64,000 bases of DNA from Pseudomonas flexibilis (GCF_000802425.1 NZ_JRUD01000002.1:1-64000), one strand, 5' to 3'; counted from the stretch's first letter, positions 45,627-54,967 are shown. Program-made: numbers and translations. Notes: generated from the sequence alone by a model not told the origin.

Positions 45627-48179
45627 TCAGATGTCGTAGCTGTAATCCGACGGAATATGCGACTGGCCCAGCCAGCCCTGTTCCCGGCAGCGCCGTTCAA
45701 ACTGTTCCACCGGCAGCGCCGGCGAGAACAGGAAGCCCTGCGCCTGGTCGCAGCCCATTTCCTCCAGGGCGGCCAGCTGTTCGGCGGTTTCCACGCCTTC
45801 GGCGATGGTGTGCAGGTTCAGGCCGCGGGCGATGCCCAGCACGGCCTGGACGATGCGCTGCGCGCTGGCCTCGTGCAGATCACGGACGAAGCTGCGGTCC
45901 ACCTTGAGGGTGTGTACGTCCAGTTGCTTGAGGTAGGCGAGCGAGGAATAGCCGGTGCCGAAGTCGTCCAGCGCCAGGCGCACACCCAGCGCACTGAGGC
46001 GCTGTACCTCGCGCACCACGCTGTCCGGATCGTGCATGGTCAGGCTTTCGGTCAGCTCCAGCTCAAGGCTGTCCGGCGCGAGGCGGTGCTGTGCGAGCAG
46101 CCCAGCGATCCGCTCGCACAGCCCCGGGGTGCGGAACTGCGCCATGGACAGGTTGACCGCCATCCGCAGCTCCGGCCCGTAACCCTGGTCCAGCCAGCGT
46201 CGCAACTGGGCAATCGCGCTGGCCAGCACCCAGTCGCCGATGGCCAGGATCTGTCCGCTGCTTTCCGCCGCCGGAATGAATTCGGCCGGACTGACCGCGC
46301 CCAGCTGCGGGTGTTGCCAGCGCAGCAGTGCTTCGGCGCCCACCAGCCGGCGCCCGCGGATGTCCAGCAGCGGCTGGTAGTGCAGGCTCAGTTCGCCGCG
46401 TTGCAGTGCGCCGCGCAGCGCCTGCTCCAGCGTGCGGGCGCGGCTCAGGCGCGTCTGCATGTCGGCGGTGAAGAAGGCATGGCCGCCGTTGTTGTCCTGC
46501 TTGGCCCGGTACATGGCGGTGTCGGCATTGCGCACCAGGGTTTCGCGATCCTCTCCGTCGGTCGGGAACACGGCGATGCCCACTGAAACGCTGAGGTGCA
46601 GGGTGTGGTTGAGCACCTCGAAGGGCTGGCGCAGCGCCTCGCAGATGCGCTGCGCCACCCGCGCGGCCTCGTCGGCGCCGCTGCCGGGCAGCGCGCAGAT
46701 GAACTCGTCGCCCCCCTGGCGGGCCAGGGTGTCCTCGCTGCGCAGCAGCGAGGTCAGACGCCGGGCCACGGCGCGCAGCAAGGCGTCGCCCACCCGGTGG
46801 CCGAGACTGTCGTTGATTGCCTTGAAACGATCCAGATCGAGGAACAGCACCGCCAGCGGTCGCTGCTGACGCGCGCAGATCTCCAGTGCCAGGTCGACGC
46901 GGGTGGCGAACAGGGTACGGTTGGGCAGCTCGGTGAGGACGTCGTAATGGGCCAGGCGCTCGATGCGCCGCTGGTCGCGCAGCCGCTCGGTGATGTCGCG
47001 GGCCAGCACCACGTAGCGGGTTTCCCGCTGCTGGCGCAGCGGCGACACGGACAGCTCGAAACTGCGCGTCTGCCCGGCCTGTTCCAGGTGCAGCTGCCGG
47101 CCGGTGCTGGCGCCCTGGCTACGGGCCTCGTCCAACGCCTGCTGGCAGACCTGCGCCGCGTCGGCGGGCAGCAGTTCCTCGAGGCGGCGCCCGGTGGCAT
47201 TGGCCGGCAGGCCGTTGGGCCTGGCTGCGCGCGGGTTGTACAGGCGCAGCAGGCGGCCCTCGTCGTCCAGCTCCAGCAGCAGGTTGGGAATCGCCTCGAC
47301 CATGGCCTGCATCTCGCGCCGGCTGGCGCTCAGCGCCCGGTAGGGCGCCGCCACGGTTTCCACGAACATCGACCAGTAGAGCATCAGGTAGGCCAGCACC
47401 TTGTAGGCGTGGCCTGCCAGGTTGTACAGGTCGGTCACCCGGAAATAGCTGGTGAACAGCAACTCGCTGAACACCGTCAGCCCCAGGGCGCCCATCAGCA
47501 GTGGCACGTTGAAGTGGGCCCGCCTGCGCAGGCGCCGGCCCAGCAGCACCAGGGCCGCCAGGCAGATCAGGATGACGCCCATCTCGGCGGCAAGCTTGAA
47601 GGTGGTCAGCCCCTGGCCGGCGATGAAGGTACGCGGCAGCCATTCGGGATGGACCAGAAACACCCAGTGCGCGACCCCGACCACCAGCAGGATCACCACC
47701 AGGCTCAGCGAGCGATGGTTGAGCAGGGTGCGCTGGTCGTGGGCGGCCTCGCTGAGCGGTCGCCAGGGCAGCAGGGCGACCAGCAGCAGGGCCAGGGCCG
47801 CCAGGTAGCGGGCCAGCAGCCAGAAGTGGATGGCCTTCTCGGGGCTGCTGGGGGTGAAGTAGTCGGGCATGCCCTGGAACGAGAGCATGTGCGAGAAGTC
47901 GGCGATGGCCACCCCGAGAAAGGCGCAGGACACCACCAGGATGTTGCTCTGCCGATGCTGCCGGTAGGTGTTCCAGCCGATGGCGAAGATCAGCCCGGCG
48001 ATGACGATGGACAGGGTTTCCAGCAGCAGGTGCCCGGTCAGGAAATGCTCGCCGGCCGTCTCGCGGTACGACACGAACGGCAGCACCAGCAGGCCGCACA
48101 GCGCCAGGCTGAGCAGCAGCAGGGTCAGACGCAGGGAGCGATGGTGCTGGGGATGGATGGACTGCAGTAAAACGGCCAA
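45627..48179 (-). CDS. MASE-PAS-GGDEF-EAL c-di-GMP protein
   Basis: An 850-residue protein with about eight membrane helices in the first 280 residues (a MASE3-like integral sensor with conserved FSHMLSF and YRVTDLYNLAGHAYK-like segments), a PAS domain (about 295-415), GGDEF (intact, 489-493) and EAL (about 616-618, with DDFGTGYSSLAYLKQLDV and IAEGVET). Both catalytic motifs look intact. It differs from the GGDEF-EAL protein at 39134 by its membrane-embedded sensor. The C terminus ends beside repeat copy 6. It is monocistronic. Confidence 0.92.
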   Translation of the reverse strand: MAVLLQSIHPQHHRSLRLTLLLLSLALCGLLVLPFVSYRETAGEHFLTGHLLLETLSIVIAGLIFAIGWNTYRQHRQSNILVVSCAFLGVAIADFSHMLSFQGMPDYFTPSSPEKAIHFWLLARYLAALALLLVALLPWRPLSEAAHDQRTLLNHRSLSLVVILLVVGVAHWVFLVHPEWLPRTFIAGQGLTTFKLAAEMGVILICLAALVLLGRRLRRRAHFNVPLLMGALGLTVFSELLFTSYFRVTDLYNLAGHAYKVLAYLMLYWSMFVETVAAPYRALSASRREMQAMVEAIPNLLLELDDEGRLLRLYNPRAARPNGLPANATGRRLEELLPADAAQVCQQALDEARSQGASTGRQLHLEQAGQTRSFELSVSPLRQQRETRYVVLARDITERLRDQRRIERLAHYDVLTELPNRTLFATRVDLALEICARQQRPLAVLFLDLDRFKAINDSLGHRVGDALLRAVARRLTSLLRSEDTLARQGGDEFICALPGSGADEAARVAQRICEALRQPFEVLNHTLHLSVSVGIAVFPTDGEDRETLVRNADTAMYRAKQDNNGGHAFFTADMQTRLSRARTLEQALRGALQRGELSLHYQPLLDIRGRRLVGAEALLRWQHPQLGAVSPAEFIPAAESSGQILAIGDWVLASAIAQLRRWLDQGYGPELRMAVNLSMAQFRTPGLCERIAGLLAQHRLAPDSLELELTESLTMHDPDSVVREVQRLSALGVRLALDDFGTGYSSLAYLKQLDVHTLKVDRSFVRDLHEASAQRIVQAVLGIARGLNLHTIAEGVETAEQLAALEEMGCDQAQGFLFSPALPVEQFERRCREQGWLGQSHIPSDYSYDI

Positions 48180-48307
48180 GCGCGGGTTCCTTTCCCCTGG
48201 ATGACGCTCGGTACGGTCCAGGGCCGCCGCCCGCTCGGGTCACGCAGACGCGACGGTAGCCGTACAGAACACCAGGCGAGCGTGAGGCTGGACTAGGGTG
48301 GTGGCAA

Positions 48308-48351
48308 TTTGACTGCGCGGTCAGGCTTCGTCAAGCCGACCTAGGTCAAAG
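48308..48351. other. Long imperfect inverted repeat upstream of the GGDEF-EAL gene
   Basis: TTTGAC at 48308-48313 is mirrored by GTCAAA near 48346-48351; inside, GGT and GGCTT pair with ACC and AAGCC around CGTC. It lies 40 bases after the YegD-like gene on the minus strand. There is no T-run, so it may be an operator or 3' stabiliser; the remaining 200-base gap has no gene. Confidence 0.45.
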
Positions 48352-48389
48352 AACCGCACCCCGCGCCCAGCCGGAAGCCTGCGGATTCC

Positions 48390-49655
48390 CTAGCCGTAGC
48401 GCTTGAAGGCTTCGATGGCCAGGCCGCTGCCGATGCCGCCGAAATGGTCGCCTTCCACGGTGCGCGCCTGGGGCAGCAGGCGGGCGACGCTCTGGCGCAG
48501 CGCCGGCACCGCGCTGGAGCCGCCAGTGAAGTACAGGGTGTCCACCTGTTCGCCGGCGATGCCGGCGCGCGCCAGCAGCTCGGCGATGCTGGCGCCGATG
48601 CGCTCCAGCTGCCCGGCGATGGCCGACTCGAACAGCTCGCGCGGCAGATCGGCGGCCAGGCCGGCCTCGATGCGCGTGAGGTCGATGCGCCGCTCGGCGG
48701 CGTGGGTCAGCTCGATCTTGCTGTCTTCCACCTGCATCGCCAGCCAGTGTCCGGCGCGCTGTTCGATCAGGCGGAACAGCCGGTCGATGCCGGTTGGGTC
48801 GACGATGTCGTAGCGCATGTTCTTCAGCGCCAGCCGGTGCTTTTGCGCGTATACCGCATTGATGGTGTGCCAGGTGGCCAGGTTCAGGTGCGTGCTGGTG
48901 GGCATCGGCGCGTCGCTCTTCATACGGCTGCCGTAGCCGAACAGCGGCATCACCCCGGCCAGCGACAGCTGCTTGTCGAAGTCGGTGCCGCCGATATGCA
49001 CGCCGCCGGTGGCCAGGATGTCGTCCTGGCGCTCGGCAACCTGTCGGCGGGCGGGCGACAGGCGCACCAGGGAGAAGTCCGAGGTGCCGCCGCCGATGTC
49101 GACGATCAGCACCAGCTCCTCGCGCGCCAGGGTGGCTTCGTAGTCGAAGGCGGCGGCAATCGGCTCGTACTGGAAGGAAATGTCCGTGAAGCCCAGCCCG
49201 GCGGCCACCGCCCGCAGGGTTTCGGCGGCCTCGCGGTCGGCATCCGGGTCGTCGTCGACGAAGAACACCGGGCGCCCCAGCACCACCTGCTCGAAGGGAC
49301 GCCCGGCGGCAGCTTCGGCGCGCTTCTTCAGCTCGCCGAGGAACAGGCCGAGGATCTGCTTGAACGGCACCGCGCTGCCCAGCACCGTGGTGTCGCCCTT
49401 GAGCAGCGAGGAGCCCAGCAGGCTCTTCAGCGAACGCATCAGGCGGCCTTCGTAGCCGTCCAGGTATTCGCCCAGGGCCTGGCGCCCGAAGGCCGGGCGG
49501 CGTTCCTCCTGGTTGAAGAACACCACGGAGGGCAGGGTGATCCGGCCGTCTTCCAGTGGGATCAGCGTCGGCTGGTCGGGGCGCAACCAGCCGACGGTGG
49601 AGTTGGAGGTGCCGAAATCGATGCCGCAGGCGCGGGCGGGAACAGCGAGGGACAT
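48390..49655 (-). CDS. yegD: Hsp70-family chaperone-like ATPase (YegD type)
   Basis: A 421-residue actin-fold ATPase with the phosphate-1 motif GIDFGTSNSTVGW, phosphate-2 VDIGGGTSDFS and adenosine motif FTGGSSAVPALR. It ends soon after the ATPase domain and lacks the DnaK substrate-binding domain, as in E. coli YegD. Its clients are unknown. It lies between a flippase-like membrane protein gene (85 bases upstream, same strand) and the GGDEF-EAL gene. Confidence 0.9.
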   Translation of the reverse strand: MSLAVPARACGIDFGTSNSTVGWLRPDQPTLIPLEDGRITLPSVVFFNQEERRPAFGRQALGEYLDGYEGRLMRSLKSLLGSSLLKGDTTVLGSAVPFKQILGLFLGELKKRAEAAAGRPFEQVVLGRPVFFVDDDPDADREAAETLRAVAAGLGFTDISFQYEPIAAAFDYEATLAREELVLIVDIGGGTSDFSLVRLSPARRQVAERQDDILATGGVHIGGTDFDKQLSLAGVMPLFGYGSRMKSDAPMPTSTHLNLATWHTINAVYAQKHRLALKNMRYDIVDPTGIDRLFRLIEQRAGHWLAMQVEDSKIELTHAAERRIDLTRIEAGLAADLPRELFESAIAGQLERIGASIAELLARAGIAGEQVDTLYFTGGSSAVPALRQSVARLLPQARTVEGDHFGGIGSGLAIEAFKRYG

Positions 49656-49740
49656 GGGGGCGAAGCGGCTCAGAAAAATGGGCCGCGCAGTTTAGGTCAG
49701 CGGCAGGCTCAGGCGAAGGGCCATTCACCCGCAGGTGCGC

Positions 49741-50682
49741 TTACTCGTGCGGCTGCTCGCGCCGGGCGACCCACTGCTTGTACTCGAAGCCCAGCACCAC
49801 CAGCAGCGACAGCGCGAAGGGCAGCAGCAGGTAGAAGCCGCGGAACACGATCAGCGCGGCCAGCAGGTCGGTGGTGGCGATCTCCGGCAGGGCGGCGATG
49901 AAGGTCATTTCCAGCACGCCCAGGCCGCCGGGCGCGTGGGACAGCAGCGCCAGGGAGAAGGAGGCGAGGAACACGCCCAGTACCACCAGGTAGCCGGGGT
50001 TGGTTTCGGCGGGCAGCGCGAAGTAGATGATCGCTGCGGCGCACAGCAGTTCCAGCGGGCCGGCGATCAACTGGTCGCGTACCACCGCCAGGCGCGGGTA
50101 TTCGATTTTCAGCTTGCCGAACTCGCGGGGCTTGAACTGCAGCCAGGAGCCCAGCACGTACAGCGCCACGAAGGCCAGCATGCCGCTGCCGATCAGCACC
50201 GAGACCAGCGGCGAGACGTCCGCCAGGCGGTGGATCAGCTCGGGCTGGATGATCAGCACCACGCCGCCGGCGAAGATGGCGCCGAGGCTGAAGGTGAACG
50301 AGCAGAACACGATCAGCAGGCCGATTTCCTGCGGCGTCAGCCCTTTGGTGCGGTAGGCGCGGTAGCGCACCAGCGCGCCGGAGAACACCGAGGCGCCGAT
50401 GTTGTGGGCCAGGGCGTAGGTGGTGAACGAACAGAGGGTGATGAACCAGAGCGAGATTTTCTTGCCCAGGTGCTTCAGGGCGATGCGATCGTAGCCGGCC
50501 AGCGCCGCATAGGCGCCGGTGGTGGCCAGCGCCGCCAGCAGCCACTGATGGTGGGAGATGGCCCGCAGGCTTTCAGCCAGGTCGTCCAGCGAAATGTCAC
50601 GGATCTCGTGGTAGAGCAGAAAGCAGGAAAAGATGACAGCGCCAATGCCGACGAGGCTCCAGACGACATCGCTCCTCTTCAT
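49741..50682 (-). CDS. Lysylphosphatidylglycerol synthase-type membrane protein
   Basis: A 313-residue protein with about eight membrane helices, similar to the transmembrane (flippase) part of MprF and to the UPF0104/YbhN family (ALAHNIGASVFSGALVRYRAYRTKGLT; LLSHAPGGLGVLEMTFI). It has no cytosolic aminoacyl transferase domain, so it is probably a lipid-handling or flippase-like protein of unknown cargo. The next minus-strand gene, yegD, follows after 85 bases. Confidence 0.87.
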   Translation of the reverse strand: MKRSDVVWSLVGIGAVIFSCFLLYHEIRDISLDDLAESLRAISHHQWLLAALATTGAYAALAGYDRIALKHLGKKISLWFITLCSFTTYALAHNIGASVFSGALVRYRAYRTKGLTPQEIGLLIVFCSFTFSLGAIFAGGVVLIIQPELIHRLADVSPLVSVLIGSGMLAFVALYVLGSWLQFKPREFGKLKIEYPRLAVVRDQLIAGPLELLCAAAIIYFALPAETNPGYLVVLGVFLASFSLALLSHAPGGLGVLEMTFIAALPEIATTDLLAALIVFRGFYLLLPFALSLLVVLGFEYKQWVARREQPHE

Positions 50683-50857
50683 TGGCTCGGCTCCACGGCG
50701 TGTTGGTGTACGGACAGTCAGGCTGTCAGATGAGGGTAGGCAACGAGGCGGTCTCTTTCGAAGAAAAAGAGGCGGCGCGCAGTATCCCGAAGGCGGCGGC
50801 GCGGCTCAACCGCTGACGACGATGGGGACGTAACCATGTGTTTCGCAGGGGAATCGA

Positions 50858-51355
50858 TCATTGCAGCGGGCGCACCATGTAGGTGGCGGGCACCTGGTAG
50901 CTGTGCAGGTGCGCGGCATGTTCCGGGTCGGGCTGGTGTTCGGCGTAGCCCATGCGGTTCCAGAAGGCGTGGGAATCCTGCACGGAGACCAGCGCGGAAA
51001 AGCGCAGCTGCTGCTGGCGCGCCTGGCCGAGGGCCTCGCGCACCAATGCCGGGCCGATACGCCGCCCGGCCGCCCGGCGGGCCACCGCCAGGTCGTGCAG
51101 GTAGAGGCAATCGGGCTGGGCAGGGGTGCGAAACTCGCCATCCAGCGGGGTCACCTTGCCGACACGCGAGTGATAGGCGAACAGATAGGCACACACGCCC
51201 TGGTCATCCTCGGCCACCCAGGCATGCCGGGGCGCGCTGGCGCGGCGGGCACGGATGATCGCTTCGGATTCCAGCAGATCGCTGGCATAGGCCTCGGTCT
51301 GGATATCCAGGATGGCGGGGATGTCCTGGTCGTGCATCAAGCGGATGGAAAACAT
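50858..51355 (-). CDS. GNAT-family N-acetyltransferase
   Basis: A 165-residue acetyltransferase with an acyl-CoA-binding motif A in LHDLAVARRAAGRRIGPALVREAL and the following motif B (LRFSALVSVQDSHAFWNRMGY). The substrate is unknown. It is divergent from a DMT transporter gene across 148 bases that contain a strong inverted repeat, and a promoter for this gene can be placed over it. Confidence 0.88.
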   Translation of the reverse strand: MFSIRLMHDQDIPAILDIQTEAYASDLLESEAIIRARRASAPRHAWVAEDDQGVCAYLFAYHSRVGKVTPLDGEFRTPAQPDCLYLHDLAVARRAAGRRIGPALVREALGQARQQQLRFSALVSVQDSHAFWNRMGYAEHQPDPEHAAHLHSYQVPATYMVRPLQ

Positions 51356-51412
51356 CGAAAAGGAACTCGGCGGATAGGTCGGCTGGACCGACGGCTACTT
51401 TCGGGGGCGGCA

Positions 51413-51441
51413 TTCTATCGCCGCCGGCAGTCGTTTGTCGC
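51413..51441 (-). promoter_or_regulatory. Promoter of the GNAT gene
   Basis: On the minus strand GCGACA (51441-51436) and TAGAAT (51418-51413) are separated by 17 bases. The -35 element overlaps the inverted repeat at 51435-51453. Confidence 0.5.
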
Positions 51442-51453
51442 ATGGTGCGACAA
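51435..51453. promoter_or_regulatory. Operator-like inverted repeat between GNAT and DMT genes
   Basis: TTGTCGCA-TGG-TGCGACAA is a perfect 8-bp inverted repeat. A second, smaller one (TTAGC-AA-GCTAA, 51470-51481) lies next to it and overlaps a TATACT -10-like box (51465-51470). The binding regulator is not encoded in the window next to it. Confidence 0.6.
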
Positions 51454-51503
51454 TGGGAGCGGTATATACTTAGCAAGCTAACTAACTCCCGCCGTGCCTC
51501 CCG

Positions 51504-52367
51504 ATGACGTCCAACCCTCTGATCGGTATTGCCCTGATCCTGCTGTCCGGCTTCCTGCTGGCCAGCCATGACGCCCTGTCCAAGCAGTTGGCGCTGCTCT
51601 ATTCGGTCTTCCTGATCGTCTGGGCACGCAACCTGACCCAGCTGGTGGTGATGACCATCGGCTTCGCCCCGCGCATGGGCCGCAACCTGCTGCGCACGCA
51701 ACGACCGCTGCTGCAGCTCGTGCGGGCGCTCAGCCAGGTGGGCATCAGCGTGTTCCTGCTGGTGGGCCTGCGCTACATCCCGCTGGGCGAGGCCACCGCG
51801 GTGATGTTCCTCTCGCCGCTGTTCGTCACGCTGTTGTCGGTGCTGCTGCTCAAGGAGCGCGTCAGCCTGGGGCAGTGGGCGTCGGTGCTGCTCGGCTTCG
51901 CGGGGGTGCTGATCATCGTACGGCCGGGCGGCGAGCTGTTCACCCCGGCCATCCTCTGGCCGCTGGCCGCCTCGCTGTGCCTGAGCGTCTACATGCTGCT
52001 GACCCGGCGCCTGAACGGCACCGACCACCCGGTCACCACCAACTACCTGAGCGGCCTGATCGCCACGCTGCTGTTCAGCCTGGCGGTGCCCTTCGTCTGG
52101 GAGCTTCCGGAGTGGAAGCACCTGCTGATGATGGTGGGCATGGGCGTGCTCGGCATGTCGGGGCACCTGGTACTGACTCGTGCCTATGCCTTCGGCAGCG
52201 CGGCGACACTGGCGCCGTTCACCTATGGCCAGATCTTCTTTGCCACCCTGCTGGGGGCGGTGCTGTTCGACCACATGCCGGACGCCCTCGGCCTGCTGGG
52301 CATGGCCGTGCTGATCGCCAGCGGCGGCCTGTCGGTGTTGCTGCAACGTCTTGCCGCTCGGCACTGA
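51504..52367 (+). CDS. DMT-superfamily (EamA) transporter
   Basis: A 287-residue membrane protein with ten predicted helices in two EamA repeats (LLSGFLLASHDALSKQLALL ... ILWPLAASLCLSVYMLLTRRL). The first repeat ends with EATAVMFLSPLFVTLLSVLLLKERV, the second with GQIFFATLLGAVLFDHMP, both typical. Substrate is unknown. Its start at 51504 follows the operator region by about 25 bases; the small zinc-finger gene follows 68 bases after its stop. Confidence 0.88.
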   Translation: MTSNPLIGIALILLSGFLLASHDALSKQLALLYSVFLIVWARNLTQLVVMTIGFAPRMGRNLLRTQRPLLQLVRALSQVGISVFLLVGLRYIPLGEATAVMFLSPLFVTLLSVLLLKERVSLGQWASVLLGFAGVLIIVRPGGELFTPAILWPLAASLCLSVYMLLTRRLNGTDHPVTTNYLSGLIATLLFSLAVPFVWELPEWKHLLMMVGMGVLGMSGHLVLTRAYAFGSAATLAPFTYGQIFFATLLGAVLFDHMPDALGLLGMAVLIASGGLSVLLQRLAARH

Positions 52368-52435
52368 GCCCCTTGCAGGCGGCCGGCGCCGGGTGCATAC
52401 CTTTACCCGGTGAAATCCCCGGAAGGAGGTGCGAC

Positions 52436-52702
52436 ATGGCCGGTGGCTGGACCAGCGACGGCGCGGTACAGGAACAGATCGACAGCAGCATCGACGACGC
52501 CATCGCGCGCGCCCGCAGCGAACTGCCCACGGGCGAAAGCCTGAGCCATTGCGAAGAGTGCGACGCGCCCATTCCCGAGGCGCGCCGCGCGGCGCTGCCC
52601 GGCGTGCGCCTGTGCGTGGCCTGCCAGACCGAGCGCGACAAGGCCGGCGCCGCCTTCAGTGGCTACAACCGGCGCGGCAGCAAGGACAGCCAGCTGCGCT
52701 GA
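52436..52702 (+). CDS. Small DksA/TraR-type zinc-finger protein (YbiI-like)
   Basis: An 88-residue protein with a C4 zinc finger: Cys39, Cys42, Cys60 and Cys63 (HCEECDAPIP...LCVACQ), the C-x2-C-x17-C-x2-C spacing of DksA/TraR proteins. The N-terminal half is a short acidic helix (QIDSSIDDAIARARSEL) rather than the long DksA coiled coil, so it resembles YbiI/TraR and might bind in the RNA polymerase secondary channel. A very strong ribosome site, GGAAGGAGGT, precedes the ATG at 52436. Confidence 0.9.
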   Translation: MAGGWTSDGAVQEQIDSSIDDAIARARSELPTGESLSHCEECDAPIPEARRAALPGVRLCVACQTERDKAGAAFSGYNRRGSKDSQLR

Positions 52703-52709
52703 GCCGCAA

Positions 52710-54014
52710 CTAGAGGCTACCGAGCACGTCGTCGTAGATCGCCAGCGCCTGGCGCACCTCCTCGGCGCTGACGATGCACGGCGGCAGCACATGGATGCGG
52801 TTATCCACGATGAACGGAATCAGCCCACGCTCCAGCAGCCTGGCCTTGATGCGTGCCATCTGCGCTGCTGGCAGCGGAGTCCTGCGCTGGCGATCCTCGA
52901 CCAGCTCCAGCGCCCAGAACAGGCCGATGCCGCGCGCCTCGCCGATCACCGCGTGCCTGTCGGCCAGCGCCTTGAGGCCCGGCCCGAGCACTTCCTCGCC
53001 GACCTGTCGGGCATTCTCCACTACCCCTTCTTCGTGCATGGCATCCAGCGTGGCGACGATGGCGGCCATGGCCAGGGGGTGGCCGGAGTAGGTCAGGCCG
53101 CCGGGGAAGTAGCGGGTCTCGAAGAAATCGCACAGGCGCGCCGAGATCATCACCCCGCCGGCCGGCACGTAACCGGAGTTCACCCCCTTGGCGAAGGTGA
53201 TCAGGTCCGGCACCACATCGAAACGCTCCAGCGCCAGCCAGCTGCCGCAGCGGCCGAAGCCGGCCATCACCTCGTCGAGGATCAGCAACAGGCCGAATTC
53301 GTCGGCCAGCGCGCGCACGCCCTGCAGGTAGCCCGCCGGCGGCACCAGGATGCCGACGCTGCCGGGCACGGTTTCCAGCAGGATGGCGGCGATGCTCGAC
53401 GGGCCTTCGCTTTCGATCACCCGGCGCAGATGGTGCAGGGCGCGCTCGCATTCCTCCTGCTCGCTGCCGGCGTGGAATTCGCTGCGGTACCGGTACGGCC
53501 CGAAGAAATGCACATGGCCGGTGGCGTATTCGTTGGACAGGCGCCGCCCTTCGCCGGTGGCGACGATGGCCGCGCCGGTGTTGCCGTGGTAGGAACGGTA
53601 GGCGGAGAGGATCTTCGGCCGCCCGGTGAACAGGCGCGCCATGCGCATGGCGTTCTCGTTGGCATCCGCCCCGGCGTTGGTGAAGAACACCTTGGCGAAG
53701 CCATCCGGCGCGCGAGCGATGATGCGTTTCGCTGCCTCGCCGCGCATCAGGTTGGCGGTGGCCGGGGCGACGGTCGCCAGGCTGGCGGCCTGCGCCTGAA
53801 TGGCGGCGACCACCTTCGGATGCTGGTGGCCCAGGTTGGTGAAGACCAGCTGGCTGCTGAAATCCAGATACTCGCGGCCGTCGTGGTCCCACAGCCGACA
53901 GCCCTGGCCGCCGGCGATCACCAGCGGATCAAGGTTGCCCTGGGTGGACCAGGAGTGGAAGACGTAGCGGCGATCCAGATCGCGGACGTACGCGTTGCTG
54001 ATGGGCTGCGGCAT
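52710..54014 (-). CDS. Class III PLP-dependent aminotransferase
   Basis: A 434-residue fold-type I aminotransferase of the omega-amino-acid group. PLP contacts are visible in TNAGADANENAMRMAR, the Asp in LILDEVMAGFGR, and the Schiff-base Lys in TFAKGVNSGYVPAGG. Likely substrates are omega-amino acids or taurine with pyruvate as acceptor, but the exact one cannot be read. The start at 54014 (MPQPISNAYVRDLD) is family-like; a longer frame to 54152 is rejected. It lies downstream of urtE on the same strand, separated by 106 bases without a repeat. Confidence 0.88.
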   Translation of the reverse strand: MPQPISNAYVRDLDRRYVFHSWSTQGNLDPLVIAGGQGCRLWDHDGREYLDFSSQLVFTNLGHQHPKVVAAIQAQAASLATVAPATANLMRGEAAKRIIARAPDGFAKVFFTNAGADANENAMRMARLFTGRPKILSAYRSYHGNTGAAIVATGEGRRLSNEYATGHVHFFGPYRYRSEFHAGSEQEECERALHHLRRVIESEGPSSIAAILLETVPGSVGILVPPAGYLQGVRALADEFGLLLILDEVMAGFGRCGSWLALERFDVVPDLITFAKGVNSGYVPAGGVMISARLCDFFETRYFPGGLTYSGHPLAMAAIVATLDAMHEEGVVENARQVGEEVLGPGLKALADRHAVIGEARGIGLFWALELVEDRQRRTPLPAAQMARIKARLLERGLIPFIVDNRIHVLPPCIVSAEEVRQALAIYDDVLGSL

Positions 54015-54120
54015 GGGAACCTCTTGTGGGGGATCGGGCGCCGTTGAAGATAGGTTCACAATGCCGTTTGTGCCTGTCATTCCTCCTGCGGCACCGCCCT
54101 CTACCAAGGTGCTGCGATCC

Positions 54121-54819
54121 TCAGATCGCCACCAGCCCGCGCACCCCTTCACGCTCCATGTCTTCTCCGCGTCCGCGCTGGACGATTTCGCCCCGGCTCA
54201 TCACCAGGTACTGGTCGGCCAGCTCGGCAGCGAAGTCGTAGAACTGCTCGACCAGCAGAATGGCCATGTCGCCGCGTGCGACGAGCTTCTTGATTACCGC
54301 GCCGATTTCCTTGATCACCGAGGGCTGGATGCCTTCGGTGGGCTCGTCGAGGATCAGCAGACGCGGGCGGCTGGCCAGGGCGCGGCCGATGGCCAGCTGT
54401 TGCTGCTGGCCGCCGGAGAGGTCGCCGCCACGGCGATGCTTCATTTCCTGCAGCACCGGGAACAGCTCGTAGATGAATGCCGGCACCTCCCTGGCTTCGC
54501 GGGCGCTGAAACGCGACAGGCCCATCAGCAGGTTTTCCTCCACGGTCAGGCGCGGAAAGATCTCCCGGCCCTGGGGCACGTAGGCGATGCCGGCCTGTAC
54601 GCGCTGGTGCGGCTTGAGGGCGGTGATGGGCTGGTCTTCCCAGAGCACTTGCCCGTCCTTGGCAGGGATCAGGCCCATCAGGCACTTGAGCAGCGTGGTC
54701 TTGCCCACGCCGTTGCGGCCGAGCAGGCAGGTAACCTCGCCGATCGGTGCCTCGAACGACAGCCCGCGCAGGATGTGGCTGCCGCCGTAGTACTGGTGAA
54801 GCGATTGGACGTTGAGCAT
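54121..54819 (-). CDS. urtE: Urea ABC transporter ATPase UrtE
   Basis: One of the two ATPases of the Urt urea importer (HAAT/LIV type). The 232-residue protein has Walker A GRNGVGKTT, signature LSGGQQQQLAIGRAL and Walker B LLILDEPTEGIQPS, with the GIAYVPQGREIFPRLTVEENL region typical of LivF/UrtE. The start at 54819 (MLNVQSLHQYYGGSHI) follows GGACACCGAG; an upstream ATG at 54852 is less likely. It is separated from urtD by repeat copies 7 and 8. Confidence 0.93.
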   Translation of the reverse strand: MLNVQSLHQYYGGSHILRGLSFEAPIGEVTCLLGRNGVGKTTLLKCLMGLIPAKDGQVLWEDQPITALKPHQRVQAGIAYVPQGREIFPRLTVEENLLMGLSRFSAREAREVPAFIYELFPVLQEMKHRRGGDLSGGQQQQLAIGRALASRPRLLILDEPTEGIQPSVIKEIGAVIKKLVARGDMAILLVEQFYDFAAELADQYLVMSRGEIVQRGRGEDMEREGVRGLVAI

Positions 54820-54906
54820 CTCGGTGTCCTTTGAGTTTTCTTCGGCGGCCATGCCGGTGGCATGACCGCCCTACGGTTTGTTTCGGGTTCCGCACGGGGT
54901 TCGCGG

Positions 54907-54956
54907 CCCGCCGTGCCGGCGGGTTGGTGGACAAGGAAAGCGTTGTCCACCCTACG
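54907..54956. repeat. GTAGGGTGG-family repeat, copy 7 (right half)
   Basis: GC spacer (CCCGCCGTGCCGGCGGG) and the right hairpin GGTGGACAA/TTGTCCACC with loop GGAAAGCG, ending CCCTACG. It differs by one base in 50 from copy 9. It lies in the urtD-urtE gap. Confidence 0.82.
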
Positions 54957-54967
54957 TTCGCAGCCGG

